From contig NZ_VUME01000003.1 of NCBI RefSeq assembly GCF_009696325.1, forward strand, positions 1 through 64,000: DNA of 64,000 nt, in the 5' to 3' direction. Under the pieces are notes generated by a model. It did not search any database. It was not told where the DNA came from and worked only from the letters and a program-made list of their open reading frames with translations. Source of the DNA: Collinsella sp. WCA1-178-WT-3 (M1) (lineage in GTDB: Bacteria > Actinomycetota > Coriobacteriia > Coriobacteriales > Coriobacteriaceae). Positions 52,020 through 60,211 of the stretch are shown here, in pieces; the stretch's first letter is position 1, and each line of letters opens with the position of its first letter. The position numbers and the translations under genes were made by a program.

Positions 52020-53183
52020 ATGCGCAAGATCAAAACCATCGACGACATAACCAAAGACGGCAAGGTCGAGTTTGGCGAGGGCTACGAGTTTGTGGGCACC
52101 GCCGAGGAGGCCGACGCCATCCTGATGCGCTCCACCGACCTGCACGGCTACGAGCTGCCCGAGGGCATCCGCGCCATCGCCCGCTGCGGCGCCGGTGTCA
52201 ACAACATCCCCATCGAGGAGTACGCCAAGAAGGGCGTCGTCGTCTTTAACTCCCCCGGTGCCAACAGCAACGCCGTCAAGGAGCTCGTCCTGGGCATGCT
52301 GGTGCTCTCGAGCCGCGGCGTGGTGCAGTCGATGAACTGGGTGCGCGACAACGCCGACGACCCCGAGATTCAGGTCGACGCCGAGAAGGCCAAGAAGGCC
52401 TTTGTGGGCCGCGAGCTCAAGGGCAAGCGCATCGGCGTCATCGGTCTGGGCAACGTGGGTTCCAAGGTCGCCAACGCCTGCGTCGACCTGGGCATGGACG
52501 TCTACGGCTACGATCCGTTCATTTCCGTCGAGCACGCGTGGGTGCTGAGCCGCGAGGTGCAGCGCGTGGGCACACTCGAGGACCTCTGCCGCGGCTGCGA
52601 CTACCTCACCGTGCACGTGCCCAGCAAGGCCGACACCATCGGCATGATCAGCACCGAGCAGATCGACCTACTGGCCCCGGGCGCCGTGCTCATCAACTAC
52701 GCGCGCGAGACCATCATTGACGAGGACGCCGTCGACGCAGCCCTGCGCGCGGGCAAGCTGAGCTGGTTTAGCTGCGACTTTGCCACGCCCAAGACCGTCA
52801 AGATGCCCAATACGTTTATCACCACGCACTCGGGCGCCGGCACCGGCGAGGCCGAGGCCAACTGCGCCGATATGGCCATCAGCGAGCTCAAGGATTACCT
52901 GGAGAACGGCAACATCGCGCACAGCGTCAACTACCCCGCCTGCAGCATGGGCAAGGCGCGCGCCGCGAGCCGCATTGCCTGTCTGCACGCCAACGTGCCC
53001 AACATGATCGGCCAGATCACGGCGATCCTGGCCAAGGACAACGCCAACGTGCAGCGTATGACCAACGAGTCCGCCGGCGAGAACGCCTACACCATGTTCG
53101 ACACCGACGAGCACCTGGACAGCAGCACCATCGAGGCGCTCAAGCAGATTCCGTCGATGTATCGCGTACGCGTGATCAAGTAG
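52020..53183 (+). CDS. serA: D-3-phosphoglycerate dehydrogenase
   Basis: 387 aa. The substrate-binding half precedes the NAD-binding Rossmann motif IGVIGLGNVGSKVA (about 138-151). Catalytic Arg, Glu and His are expected at ARCGAGVNN, the INYARETIIDE region and TTHSGAGTGEAEANC. A C-terminal ACT-like domain begins near residue 315 (ANVPNMIGQITAIL). Catalyses the first step of serine synthesis. SD AAGGAG at 52,009. A hairpin terminator lies downstream at 53,225. Confidence 0.95.
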   Translation: MRKIKTIDDITKDGKVEFGEGYEFVGTAEEADAILMRSTDLHGYELPEGIRAIARCGAGVNNIPIEEYAKKGVVVFNSPGANSNAVKELVLGMLVLSSRGVVQSMNWVRDNADDPEIQVDAEKAKKAFVGRELKGKRIGVIGLGNVGSKVANACVDLGMDVYGYDPFISVEHAWVLSREVQRVGTLEDLCRGCDYLTVHVPSKADTIGMISTEQIDLLAPGAVLINYARETIIDEDAVDAALRAGKLSWFSCDFATPKTVKMPNTFITTHSGAGTGEAEANCADMAISELKDYLENGNIAHSVNYPACSMGKARAASRIACLHANVPNMIGQITAILAKDNANVQRMTNESAGENAYTMFDTDEHLDSSTIEALKQIPSMYRVRVIK

Positions 53184-53224
53184 CGTCGGCGCCAAGCCTG
53201 CCAGACAAGCCACGAAGCCCATTC

Positions 53225-53251
53225 GGTCCCCGTTTTCACAAAACGGGGACC
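53225..53251 (+). terminator. serA terminator hairpin
   Basis: GGTCCCCGTTTT and AAAACGGGGACC form a perfect 12-bp stem with a 3-nt loop, 41 bp after the serA stop; the following T content is modest (GATTTCGTT). Confidence 0.75.
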
Positions 53252-53276
53252 GATTTCGTTGCTCCGGCTGGTTTTG

Positions 53277-53453
53277 AAAATGCTACCCAGAATAAGTTTT
53301 TTCGGATAATCGACAGTCATGCCCAAATCACTAAGCACACCTGCTTTGATAAACAGCTTTATCAGGGACTTTAGTAGGTAAAAATCGATCTCTCTGTGCC
53401 GAATGTAAGTTGACTGTCTATTTTCCGAAACAACTTATTCTAGATAGCATTTT
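53277..53453. mobile_element. MITE-like element with 43-bp terminal inverted repeats
   Basis: Arms 53,277-53,319 and 53,411-53,453 match at about 36 of 43 positions (AAAATGCTA, AGAATAAGTT, TTTCGG, GACAGTCA blocks). The ~91-bp centre has no ORF. No clear target duplication was found. It fills most of the gap between serA and the nuclease-like gene. Confidence 0.7.
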
Positions 53454-53531
53454 TAGGGCCCTCCAAAGGCAAAATTGAAACCTTTTTGCGACCAAAACTC
53501 TAGTCCGCGCGACCGTTTTCCACCCGCACAG

Positions 53532-54581
53532 CTACATTCCCGCCCAATCGATAAAAATCTCCTCACGTAGCCGCCGTTCGAGCTCCTGCTGCCGCTGCGT
53601 CTTGTCTTTCAACGGCACATCGAGATAGGACATGATGAGTTCCATCACCACGCGGAAGGCATCGGAGTCGACCAGCTGACCATAGGTCATCAGAACGACA
53701 GGATATCCCATCGCTTGAAGGGCCGTCGTTCGATCGGAGTCCGAGATCTTGGATTCTATGGATCCGTGAATGGCTTTACCTTGACATTCAACCAGGCACT
53801 CTCTGCTGCCGTCCTTATTTGACAGCAGGATATCGGCGTAGCGCCTATCAAGCCCCGAAATCAGGCGGGCGCTGCGCGTCATGCGAATCTCAACGTTATT
53901 GGTAAGGCGCAGCCCTTCGCCGCCGCGCAACCTCGTAAGGCCAAACAGCATCGAAGCCTGGACCTCGAGCGGCGATGCCACAACCCCCGTAATGCATTTC
54001 GCGGCACGCGTAAACGATTTAGCACCGCGGAGCCCCTGGATCTTATTGGCGAATTCTGTAAGTTCAGAGAGCTCAATCAAGGGCGGTCGTTTCCACAGGT
54101 CCGTTGGATTCCCCGAGGCATCCTTTACGTTTTCCCAGCCCAACCGTGCGTCACCCCACCGGCTCCCATACGCCTGCTCAAGTGCCGACTTTACCTGAGA
54201 CGCAATCTTGCACACGGCAAAGGTGCCGCACATCTCATACATGCACATGATCAGGCGCTCATTTGAGACCGAGGAAGCCAGGGTCAGCAGGGTAAAGAGC
54301 GGGGACGCAACATCAAGGCCAAACTCTGTCTGCCGCACGGAATCAAACGGCCTCTCCCCGTTCCAGACATGCCTGACAATTCGACCGCCCTTGCGCCCGC
54401 AGAGGCCCTGCGCCAACACGTGTAGCGGAGTGCCCAGGAAATGCTTGACGAGCGGGTGTTCACAAAGATGCTCCCTGCGCGGATCGTCCACAGAATCGGG
54501 CAGGTCCGGCATTATTGCCAAGACCTGTGGAGGTATCCGGTGATACCGAAAGGCAGATATGTCGCACAGCATGTCGTCCAT
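53532..54581 (-). CDS. PD-(D/E)XK nuclease-like protein, paralogue of the gene at 62,865
   Basis: About 349 aa. The C-terminal third has YADILLSNKDG followed by LVECQGKAIHG and then DRTTALQAMGYPVVLMTYGQL, the D...E-x-Q...Gy pattern of Vsr/DUF559-type nuclease folds. The N-terminal half carries IPPQVLAIMPDLP and an MCMYEMCGTFAV segment also seen (YYFELCGAYSL) in the partial gene at the window end. The ATG at 54,581 is chosen because the frame before it is Arg/Ser-rich and looks non-native; the extension to a TTG at 54,716 is possible. Divergent from the M20 gene. Function unknown. Confidence 0.65.
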   Translation of the reverse strand: MDDMLCDISAFRYHRIPPQVLAIMPDLPDSVDDPRREHLCEHPLVKHFLGTPLHVLAQGLCGRKGGRIVRHVWNGERPFDSVRQTEFGLDVASPLFTLLTLASSVSNERLIMCMYEMCGTFAVCKIASQVKSALEQAYGSRWGDARLGWENVKDASGNPTDLWKRPPLIELSELTEFANKIQGLRGAKSFTRAAKCITGVVASPLEVQASMLFGLTRLRGGEGLRLTNNVEIRMTRSARLISGLDRRYADILLSNKDGSRECLVECQGKAIHGSIESKISDSDRTTALQAMGYPVVLMTYGQLVDSDAFRVVMELIMSYLDVPLKDKTQRQQELERRLREEIFIDWAGM

Positions 54582-54735
54582 GAAGGATACGTACCCACCG
54601 CGTCGTCTGTAAACCCGCCTGGACGGCAAACGCGATGGCTCGGCCTGCGAACGGTTAATACTGCTACGCACACGTCGCGAATCCTCCAGGTGGCTTACAA
54701 TCGGTTTTGGAAGCAAACTGATTGTGAGGTTGCAT

Positions 54736-55929
54736 ATGGTTGATGAGAACTTTGCCTGGCGGCTTACGCAGGAGCTCGTGAAGATTGATAGCTCGGACCC
54801 GGGCGCCTACGAAGGCGAGATCGAACACTTCATTAAGAGGCTCATTGAACAGCAGCTGGCGCAGCTTGATAGTCCTGCACTCGATGCCGTGCAGATTGCA
54901 GAGCTCGAAGTACTCCCCGGGCGCCGCAACCTTATGGTCACCGTGCCGGGTGTGAGCGATGAGGCGCGACTCGTCTACATCTGCCATATGGATACCGTCA
55001 CCCTAGGAGATGGCTGGAACGCGGACACGCCGCCGCTTGGGGCGGTTGTGCGCAACGACAAACTCTTTGGCCGGGGCGCCTGCGACATGAAGGGCGGCCT
55101 GGCTTGCGCCATTACCGCGCTTGTCCACGCACTCGAGCGCGTGGCGGCAGAGGGCGAGCTGCCCCACCGCGGCTTCTCGCTTATTTGCTCGGTTGACGAA
55201 GAGGACTTTATGCGCGGCTCCGAGGCCGCCATCGATGCCGGCTGGGTCGGCTCGCGCGAATGGGTGCTGGACACCGAGCCCACCGACGGACAGATTCAGG
55301 TGGCGCACAAGGGTCGCACGTGGTTCGAGATCGAGATGACCGGCGTCACGGCGCATGCGAGCCAGCCCTGGAAGGGAGCGGATGCCATCGCCGCCATGGC
55401 CGAGGCCGTCTGTGCGCTGCGCCATGCGTTTGCAGCGCTGCCCGCACATGATGAGCTGGGGGCTTCGACCATCACGTTTGGACAGATCGAGGGCGGCTAC
55501 CGCTCCTATGTCGTGCCCGACCGCGCCAAGGTCTGGGTCGATATGCGCCTGACGCCGCCGACCGATACGGCCGCCGCGACGCGCATGGTAGAGCAGGCCA
55601 TCGCCGGCGCCGAAGCCACAGTCCCCGGTTGCCATGGAAGCTATACCGTGACAGGCGACCGCCCCGCCATCGAGCGCGATCCGGTCTCTCCCCTTCTAGC
55701 CGCGCTCAAGCGTGCCGCCGATGACGTGTCAGGCGCGGACACGACCGTCGGCTTCTTTACCGGCTACACCGACACTGCCGTCATTGCCGGCAAGACGGGT
55801 AACCGCAACTGCATGAGCTATGGCCCCGGCTCGCTCGCGCTCGCCCATAAGCCCAACGAATATGTGCCCCACGCCGATATCGTTCGCTGCCAGCGGGTGC
55901 TGATCGCGCTTGCCAACAACACGCTCTAG
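54736..55929 (+). CDS. M20-family metallopeptidase (ArgE/DapE-like)
   Basis: 397 aa zinc-dependent amidohydrolase. Metal and catalytic motifs are ICHMDTV (about 81-87), GRGACDMKGG (about 112-121), SVDEEDF (about 151-157, catalytic Glu) and YVPHADIV near the end. The middle dimerisation domain includes THAS-like TAHASQPW. It could deacylate N-acyl amino acids or cleave dipeptides; substrate unknown. The ATG at 54,736 follows GAGG; a GTG at 54,724 is in frame but too close to its signals. Confidence 0.9.
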   Translation: MVDENFAWRLTQELVKIDSSDPGAYEGEIEHFIKRLIEQQLAQLDSPALDAVQIAELEVLPGRRNLMVTVPGVSDEARLVYICHMDTVTLGDGWNADTPPLGAVVRNDKLFGRGACDMKGGLACAITALVHALERVAAEGELPHRGFSLICSVDEEDFMRGSEAAIDAGWVGSREWVLDTEPTDGQIQVAHKGRTWFEIEMTGVTAHASQPWKGADAIAAMAEAVCALRHAFAALPAHDELGASTITFGQIEGGYRSYVVPDRAKVWVDMRLTPPTDTAAATRMVEQAIAGAEATVPGCHGSYTVTGDRPAIERDPVSPLLAALKRAADDVSGADTTVGFFTGYTDTAVIAGKTGNRNCMSYGPGSLALAHKPNEYVPHADIVRCQRVLIALANNTL

Positions 55930-55995
55930 GGCGCGAATAGCCAAGTTGGGGCATAATAAGCCGCAAACAAACCGACTCGCGCGTTAGGACTGTCC

Positions 55996-56685
55996 ATGAA
56001 AGCTCTTCCGTTTCCCTGCATCCGCCCAGCTCAGGATCGAGTGCTCGAAGCGCTGCCGCAGATGGGCGACATCCTGAGCGGCAACGAAGCCCTGCGCGGT
56101 GCGATTGCCGATGGGCTCATGCTCAAGGATCCGGGCGCGGCGTATTACGTGTACGAATGCTCCGGAGAGCCAGGGCGCGTGACGGGCGTTGTGGCGATCT
56201 GCCCGGTTAACGTGCTGACGGGTAACGACGAGGCTGCCGCCGAGAGCGTCGACGCACTCGCCGCCGCGCGCGCGATCGCCGGGCTCAAGGTGCAGCCGCG
56301 CCCCGTGTCGCTCGCCTACGAAGCCTCGCCCGTCATGGATATCATCCTGGGCGCCGCCAAAGAGGGCGCGTCGCTCTATGCCGTCACCGACCCCACCGGC
56401 ATTACGCATCGCGTGTGGGAGGTCAAGCGCGAGGACGCCGTTGCCGCCATCCGAGCCATGCTCGATCAGGCACCGGAGCCGGCGCTGGCCGATGACCCCG
56501 CCTACGCCGCCGCTCTGACCGGGGCGTCGCAGTTGCTGGCCGATGAGGCCCGCGCAGCCGGCACATACACGGGCAAAGAGCCGTTCAACTTTACTGTGGC
56601 CGTGCTGTTCCCCGCCGCACAGGTCGCCGGTGGCGCGCCGCAGGTTCCGACGGGTCTGCTCACCCACCAGATCGCACGGTTCTAA
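55996..56685 (+). CDS. DUF1015-like protein
   Basis: 229 aa. The start MKALPFPCIRPAQDRVLEALP resembles the opening of DUF1015 proteins, which normally have about 400 residues, so this is a short version carrying the N-terminal half. It contains YVYECSGEPGRVTGVVAIC and ITHRVWEV, both in keeping with that family. Function unknown; occurrence near serine genes is common for full-length members in other genomes. Ends before the terminator at 56,730. Confidence 0.65.
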   Translation: MKALPFPCIRPAQDRVLEALPQMGDILSGNEALRGAIADGLMLKDPGAAYYVYECSGEPGRVTGVVAICPVNVLTGNDEAAAESVDALAAARAIAGLKVQPRPVSLAYEASPVMDIILGAAKEGASLYAVTDPTGITHRVWEVKREDAVAAIRAMLDQAPEPALADDPAYAAALTGASQLLADEARAAGTYTGKEPFNFTVAVLFPAAQVAGGAPQVPTGLLTHQIARF

Positions 56686-56729
56686 CGGGGCCTAAACGCC
56701 CAGCACAAAGACTCGGCAGCTCAACAAGC

Positions 56730-56767
56730 AAGGGGCGGGGATACATGCGCATGCATCCCCGCCCCTT
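56730..56767. terminator. Bidirectional terminator hairpin
   Basis: AAGGGGCGGGGAT and ATCCCCGCCCCTT are perfect 13-bp arms around ACATGCGCATGC. It separates the plus-strand DUF1015-like gene from the minus-strand phosphatases. Confidence 0.8.
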
Positions 56768-56812
56768 TCGCATCAAACAATTACGCCGGCAAACCGCGCC
56801 GCAACGCCAGCG

Positions 56813-57448
56813 TCATCCACGCCGCGGGCCCGCTGCCGCCACGAGCGGCTCTAGCCCCAGCTCACGCGCGTAATCCTCCTGCGTAAAGACTTCGACCAGT
56901 TCAAACGTATCGGTTGCATCGTCAAACGCAAAATGCAGAACCGAGCAGTTGCCCGGCACGCGCTCGCGCTCGTCGGCCACCGCTCCCCTAGAGTGGTCCA
57001 AAAACTCCTTGATGGCCGAGGCATGGCTCACCGCGAGCACGCACGAATGGTCCGGACGTCGCATAAGATCGGTCAACGTCGTCACCATGCGCTCACGTAC
57101 CTGCATCTGGCCCTCACCGCCAAACTGACGATAAAAGTCACGCCACGGACGCTCGGGCATCAGCATCACGCGCTCGGCCTCAAAGTCGCCAAAGAACCAC
57201 TCGCGCAGGCCATCCAGACGCTCGTAGACAAGGCCCGGCCACAGGCTGGCGATAGTCTGCTCGGTGCGGTGCAGCGTCGAGGTGTAGGCGTGATCGGGCT
57301 CAACGCCACGCGCACGCAAGAACATACCGGCACGCGCCGCCTGCTCGCAGCCCAACTGCGTGAGCGGCGAATCGCTCCATCCCTGAATAATGCGTTTAAG
57401 GTTGAATATTGTCTGTCCATGACGGACCAGATACAGATCTTTGTTCAT
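56813..57448 (-). CDS. Histidine phosphatase (phosphoglycerate-mutase-like), downstream copy
   Basis: 211 aa. The catalytic RHGQT motif is at about residues 8-12; the second catalytic His is in VSHASAIKEF (about 145). HAYTSTLHRTEQT (the usual S-x-L-x-R-x-x-x-T box) and LREWFFGDFE (proton-donor Glu region) are also present. The ATG at 57,448 follows AAAGGA. It is 17 bp downstream of a second, related phosphatase, so the pair probably arose by duplication. Substrates unknown. Confidence 0.88.
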   Translation of the reverse strand: MNKDLYLVRHGQTIFNLKRIIQGWSDSPLTQLGCEQAARAGMFLRARGVEPDHAYTSTLHRTEQTIASLWPGLVYERLDGLREWFFGDFEAERVMLMPERPWRDFYRQFGGEGQMQVRERMVTTLTDLMRRPDHSCVLAVSHASAIKEFLDHSRGAVADERERVPGNCSVLHFAFDDATDTFELVEVFTQEDYARELGLEPLVAAAGPRRG

Positions 57449-57465
57449 AGGGGTCCTTTCGTTCG

Positions 57466-58008
57466 TTACCAATCAAGGAGCGAAAACGCCCCGTCGCAAT
57501 AGCCAAAATGAAGCACGGCACCGTTGTCGGGCTGCTCTCCCCCGCCGGTCACGCATCTAAGAAACTCCTGGCAGGCAGAGCCATGAGAGACCGCAAGCAC
57601 ACGATCGTGCTGCGGTCGGGCCATAATACGGGACAGCGCCGCGACCATGCGCGCCCGAAGCTCGCCTTCCGACTCGCCACCAAAGGCCACCGGATAATCG
57701 CCCCAGGGCTGCGGCGGCATATCGCGATTTGATGTGCCCTCCAGCGTGCCCAGGCGCCACTCGCGCAAATCATCGACCGGCTCTATGGGAAGATCCTCGC
57801 CAACGATCAGCTCGGCCGTGTGGCGCGCCCGACCCAACGGAGACGTATACGCGTGGTCAAAGGAGATGCCGCGCGCCTCAAACGCCGCGCGCGTCGCCAG
57901 TGCCTGCTCGCGCCCGCGCTCCGTGAGCGGCGAGTCTTGCCAGCCCTGCAAAATGTTCTGCACGTTAAGCTCGGTCTGCCCATGCCGAACCAAATACAGA
58001 TCGGACAC
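57466..58008 (-). CDS. Histidine phosphatase (phosphoglycerate-mutase-like), upstream copy
   Basis: 180 aa, with LVRHGQTELN at about 6-15, HAYTSPLGRARHTAEL (about 52-67), LREWRLGTLEG and VSHGSACQEFL. The GTG at 58,008 is chosen because AGGGGAGG directly precedes it; the extension to 58,080 would run through a CCACCACAAAG palindrome. Shares the ILQGW/IIQGW...DSPLT segment with its neighbour. Confidence 0.87.
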   Translation of the reverse strand: MSDLYLVRHGQTELNVQNILQGWQDSPLTERGREQALATRAAFEARGISFDHAYTSPLGRARHTAELIVGEDLPIEPVDDLREWRLGTLEGTSNRDMPPQPWGDYPVAFGGESEGELRARMVAALSRIMARPQHDRVLAVSHGSACQEFLRCVTGGGEQPDNGAVLHFGYCDGAFSLLDW

Positions 58009-58022
58009 ACGCCCTCCCCTCG

Positions 58023-58057
58023 CACCACCACAAAGGGGACAGGCACCTTTGTGGTAG
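58023..58057. repeat. CCACCACAAAG palindrome, copy 4
   Basis: ACCACCACAAAGG and CCTTTGTGGTAGT arms (one mismatch) enclose GGACAGGCA. It lies between the nitroreductase stop and the phosphatase start, within one apparent operon direction. Confidence 0.85.
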
Positions 58058-58088
58058 TTTGCCGCCGGATCGCGCCGCAACGACGCAA

Positions 58089-58760
58089 CTACACCAGCAC
58101 GTCGGCAAGCGGACGCTTGGGCACGTGATGCACCTGCGCCTCGTCGCGCCAGTAATTAATAGAACCGTCGGGGTTGGAATCGATCGCGTCGATAACCTGG
58201 GTCTCGGCCGGCACGCCAAAAGCCATGATCAGCTTGAGCTCGTACTTGTCGCCGTCGAGCCCCATCGCATCGATCGCGCGGGGCGTAAAGGCCTTGAACA
58301 TGCAAGCCGCCACCTCGGGCGTTGCGCTGCGCGCGGCGAGCATCATCGTCTGAGCCGCGATGCCCGTGTCGACCTCGGTGATAGGCGCGGCGGGCTTGCC
58401 GGGAACGGTGCGCTCGGCAAGAATTGCAATGTAGCCGGTCGGACGCTCGCCCTCGACAGGACCCGGCCAGTCCTTGAGCGCCCCGGCCCATGCAAGCTCG
58501 TCAAACACGCGAGCGCAGTCCTCGGCACCGCTCACCACATGAAAACGCAAGCGCTGAGCATTGGCGCCACAGGGGACCAGGTGCGCCAGCTCTGCCAGCT
58601 CGAGCAAAAACTCGCGCGGCACGCGCATGGACTCGTCAAAACGGCGGCATGTGCGGGCGCGGCGGACCAGCGCATCAAACGCATCCAGGCCAAGCTTTTC
58701 GCAACCCTGCTTTGCCATCGACTCGGCGCTCGACGGCACCGCGGGAACTGCTTCGTTCAT
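58089..58760 (-). CDS. Nitroreductase-family protein
   Basis: 223 aa flavin-dependent oxidoreductase fold. RRARTCRRFDESMRVPREFL (about 33-52) holds the Arg/Ser-type FMN-binding start; PCGANAQRLRFHVV (about 63-76) is the PSxxNxQPWxF-like motif; DTGIAAQTMMLAA (about 130-142) and a final GYP-like region follow. No partner dictates its substrate. The ATG at 58,760 has a GGGGG SD. Divergent from the HdeD-like gene across about 230 bp without other features. Confidence 0.85.
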   Translation of the reverse strand: MNEAVPAVPSSAESMAKQGCEKLGLDAFDALVRRARTCRRFDESMRVPREFLLELAELAHLVPCGANAQRLRFHVVSGAEDCARVFDELAWAGALKDWPGPVEGERPTGYIAILAERTVPGKPAAPITEVDTGIAAQTMMLAARSATPEVAACMFKAFTPRAIDAMGLDGDKYELKLIMAFGVPAETQVIDAIDSNPDGSINYWRDEAQVHHVPKRPLADVLV

Positions 58761-58993
58761 AGGGACCCCCAAAAAGCCAATTGTTCTTAGGAAAATCTAA
58801 CCTAAAACGCAGGCAATAACGAACAGAGCTGCAATGTTCTACACCTGTTGAATAGAAAATCGCAACGTGGGGAACAACGGAAACAAATCGGGGCCTTTGA
58901 GTTGCGTTTCGCCCTCCCCGGCCCATACGCCAGCGCCTTTAGGCGATACTGGTTGTAACGATCGCGGCTTACGCCGCACGGAAAGGAGGCCTC

Positions 58994-59596
58994 ATGGGCA
59001 TCTTTAAGAATGACGACCGGCAATCGAGTCTGTTTGGATTTGACGAGAAAAGCATGGCAGGCAAGGCGATTAAAGCCGTGCGCTGGATCTACGGCGCCAC
59101 GGGCGTCATCGCGCTCATCGCCGGCATCGCGCTGCTGTTTGCACCCGCTAAGACCCTCGTCTTTTTGACGACCGTACTGGGCTTCTACTTTGTGATCACG
59201 GCTGGCGTCAGACTGTTCACCGCCATTTTTGAGCCGCTGCTGCCCGCCGGCTGGCGCGTCACGAGCATCCTCGCCAACCTGCTCATCATCTTGGGCGGCG
59301 TGGTGATCCTGCGCAACCAGGCGCTTTCGACCGCGACGCTCAGCACGCTTGTGGTGGTCGTGGCCGGCTTTGGCTGGATTGTCGAGGGCATCATGTCGAT
59401 TCTGGAGTCCGAGCTTTCTTCCAACCGCGCCCTCGCCATCCTGAGCGGCGCGCTCTCCATCATCGCCGGCGTGTTCGTGTTCATCTATCCGCTGTGGTCG
59501 GCAAAGATGCTCGTCATCTTTACCGGCGCTGCGCTCCTGGTGTTTGGCGTGACGCTGGTTATTCGCGCTATCCGCTTTGGCAAGCTGGTGCACTAG
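58994..59596 (+). CDS. HdeD-like membrane protein (DUF308)
   Basis: 200 aa with six hydrophobic helices in three pairs, beginning AVRWIYGATGVIALIAGIAL (about 29-48), as in the HdeD/DUF308 family linked to acid stress in enterobacteria. A strong GGAGG SD precedes the ATG. Its TAG is directly followed by the ATG of the DUF188 gene, so the two are cotranscribed and translationally coupled. Confidence 0.82.
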   Translation: MGIFKNDDRQSSLFGFDEKSMAGKAIKAVRWIYGATGVIALIAGIALLFAPAKTLVFLTTVLGFYFVITAGVRLFTAIFEPLLPAGWRVTSILANLLIILGGVVILRNQALSTATLSTLVVVVAGFGWIVEGIMSILESELSSNRALAILSGALSIIAGVFVFIYPLWSAKMLVIFTGAALLVFGVTLVIRAIRFGKLVH

Positions 59597-60079
59597 ATGC
59601 CGCGAACGCTGTTTATTGATGCCGACGCCTGCCCGGTCACGCGTGAGTCGATCGACTGCGCGCGACGGGCGGGTGTTGCCGTGGTTGTCGCCGGCAACAG
59701 CACGCAAAACCTGGAGCGGCACATTCGCCGTGACGACCCGCGCGATGCCGAGCACGCGCGACGTGGCTTTTGGGTCACAACGCTCGACGTGAGCGTGGGC
59801 GCCGATAGCGCCGACTTTGCCATTATCGAGCGTCTGCAGGCAGGCGATGTGGTCGTGACACAGGACATTGGCCTGGCCAGCATGGTGCTCGGTCGCGATG
59901 CCGCCGCCATCGGCGTGCGCGGGCGCGTGTACGACAAAGCCACCATCGATATGCAGCTGTTTATTCGTCACGAAGAAAAGAAGGTGCGCCGCGCCGGCGG
60001 TCGCACCCGTGGACCGGCAGCCTTCACCAGCGAGGACCGCGCCCGCTTTAAGCGCAACCTCACCGACCTGCTGCGCTAA
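59597..60079 (+). CDS. YaiI/YqxD-family protein (DUF188)
   Basis: 160 aa, with the family start LFIDADACPVTRE (about 5-17), FWVTTLDVSVGADSADFAII (about 58-77), VVTQDIGLASMVLGRDA (about 85-101) and a C-terminal RAGGRTRGPAAFTSEDRARF. The fold is PIN-like with several conserved Asp residues, suggesting nuclease activity, but function is unproven. Ends just before an intrinsic terminator. Confidence 0.9.
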   Translation: MPRTLFIDADACPVTRESIDCARRAGVAVVVAGNSTQNLERHIRRDDPRDAEHARRGFWVTTLDVSVGADSADFAIIERLQAGDVVVTQDIGLASMVLGRDAAAIGVRGRVYDKATIDMQLFIRHEEKKVRRAGGRTRGPAAFTSEDRARFKRNLTDLLR

Positions 60080-60081
60080 CC

Positions 60082-60120
60082 AAGGTAGATTTTTGGGACA
60101 TGCCTAAAAATCTACCTTTT
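60082..60120 (+). terminator. Intrinsic terminator of the HdeD-DUF188 operon
   Basis: AAGGTAGATTTTT (60,082-60,094) and AAAAATCTACCTT (60,106-60,118) are perfect arms, followed by TTTG. Confidence 0.85.
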
Positions 60121-60160
60121 TGTTTTGGCGATTGGTGCGCATCCAACGCCGGTCATGGCG

Positions 60161-60211
60161 GTAGATGTTTGAGGCATGCCCCAGTTTTTAGGGGATACCT
60201 CAAACATCTAC
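60161..60211. repeat. GTAGATGTTTGAGG palindrome next to the exporter stop
   Basis: GTAGATGTTTGAGG (60,161-60,174) and CCTCAAACATCTAC (60,198-60,211) form a 14-bp stem, with CCCC/GGGG pairing inside. It touches the exporter stop codon and shares GTAGAT-TTTG-GCATGCC features with the terminator at 60,082, suggesting a related palindrome family. Confidence 0.75.
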
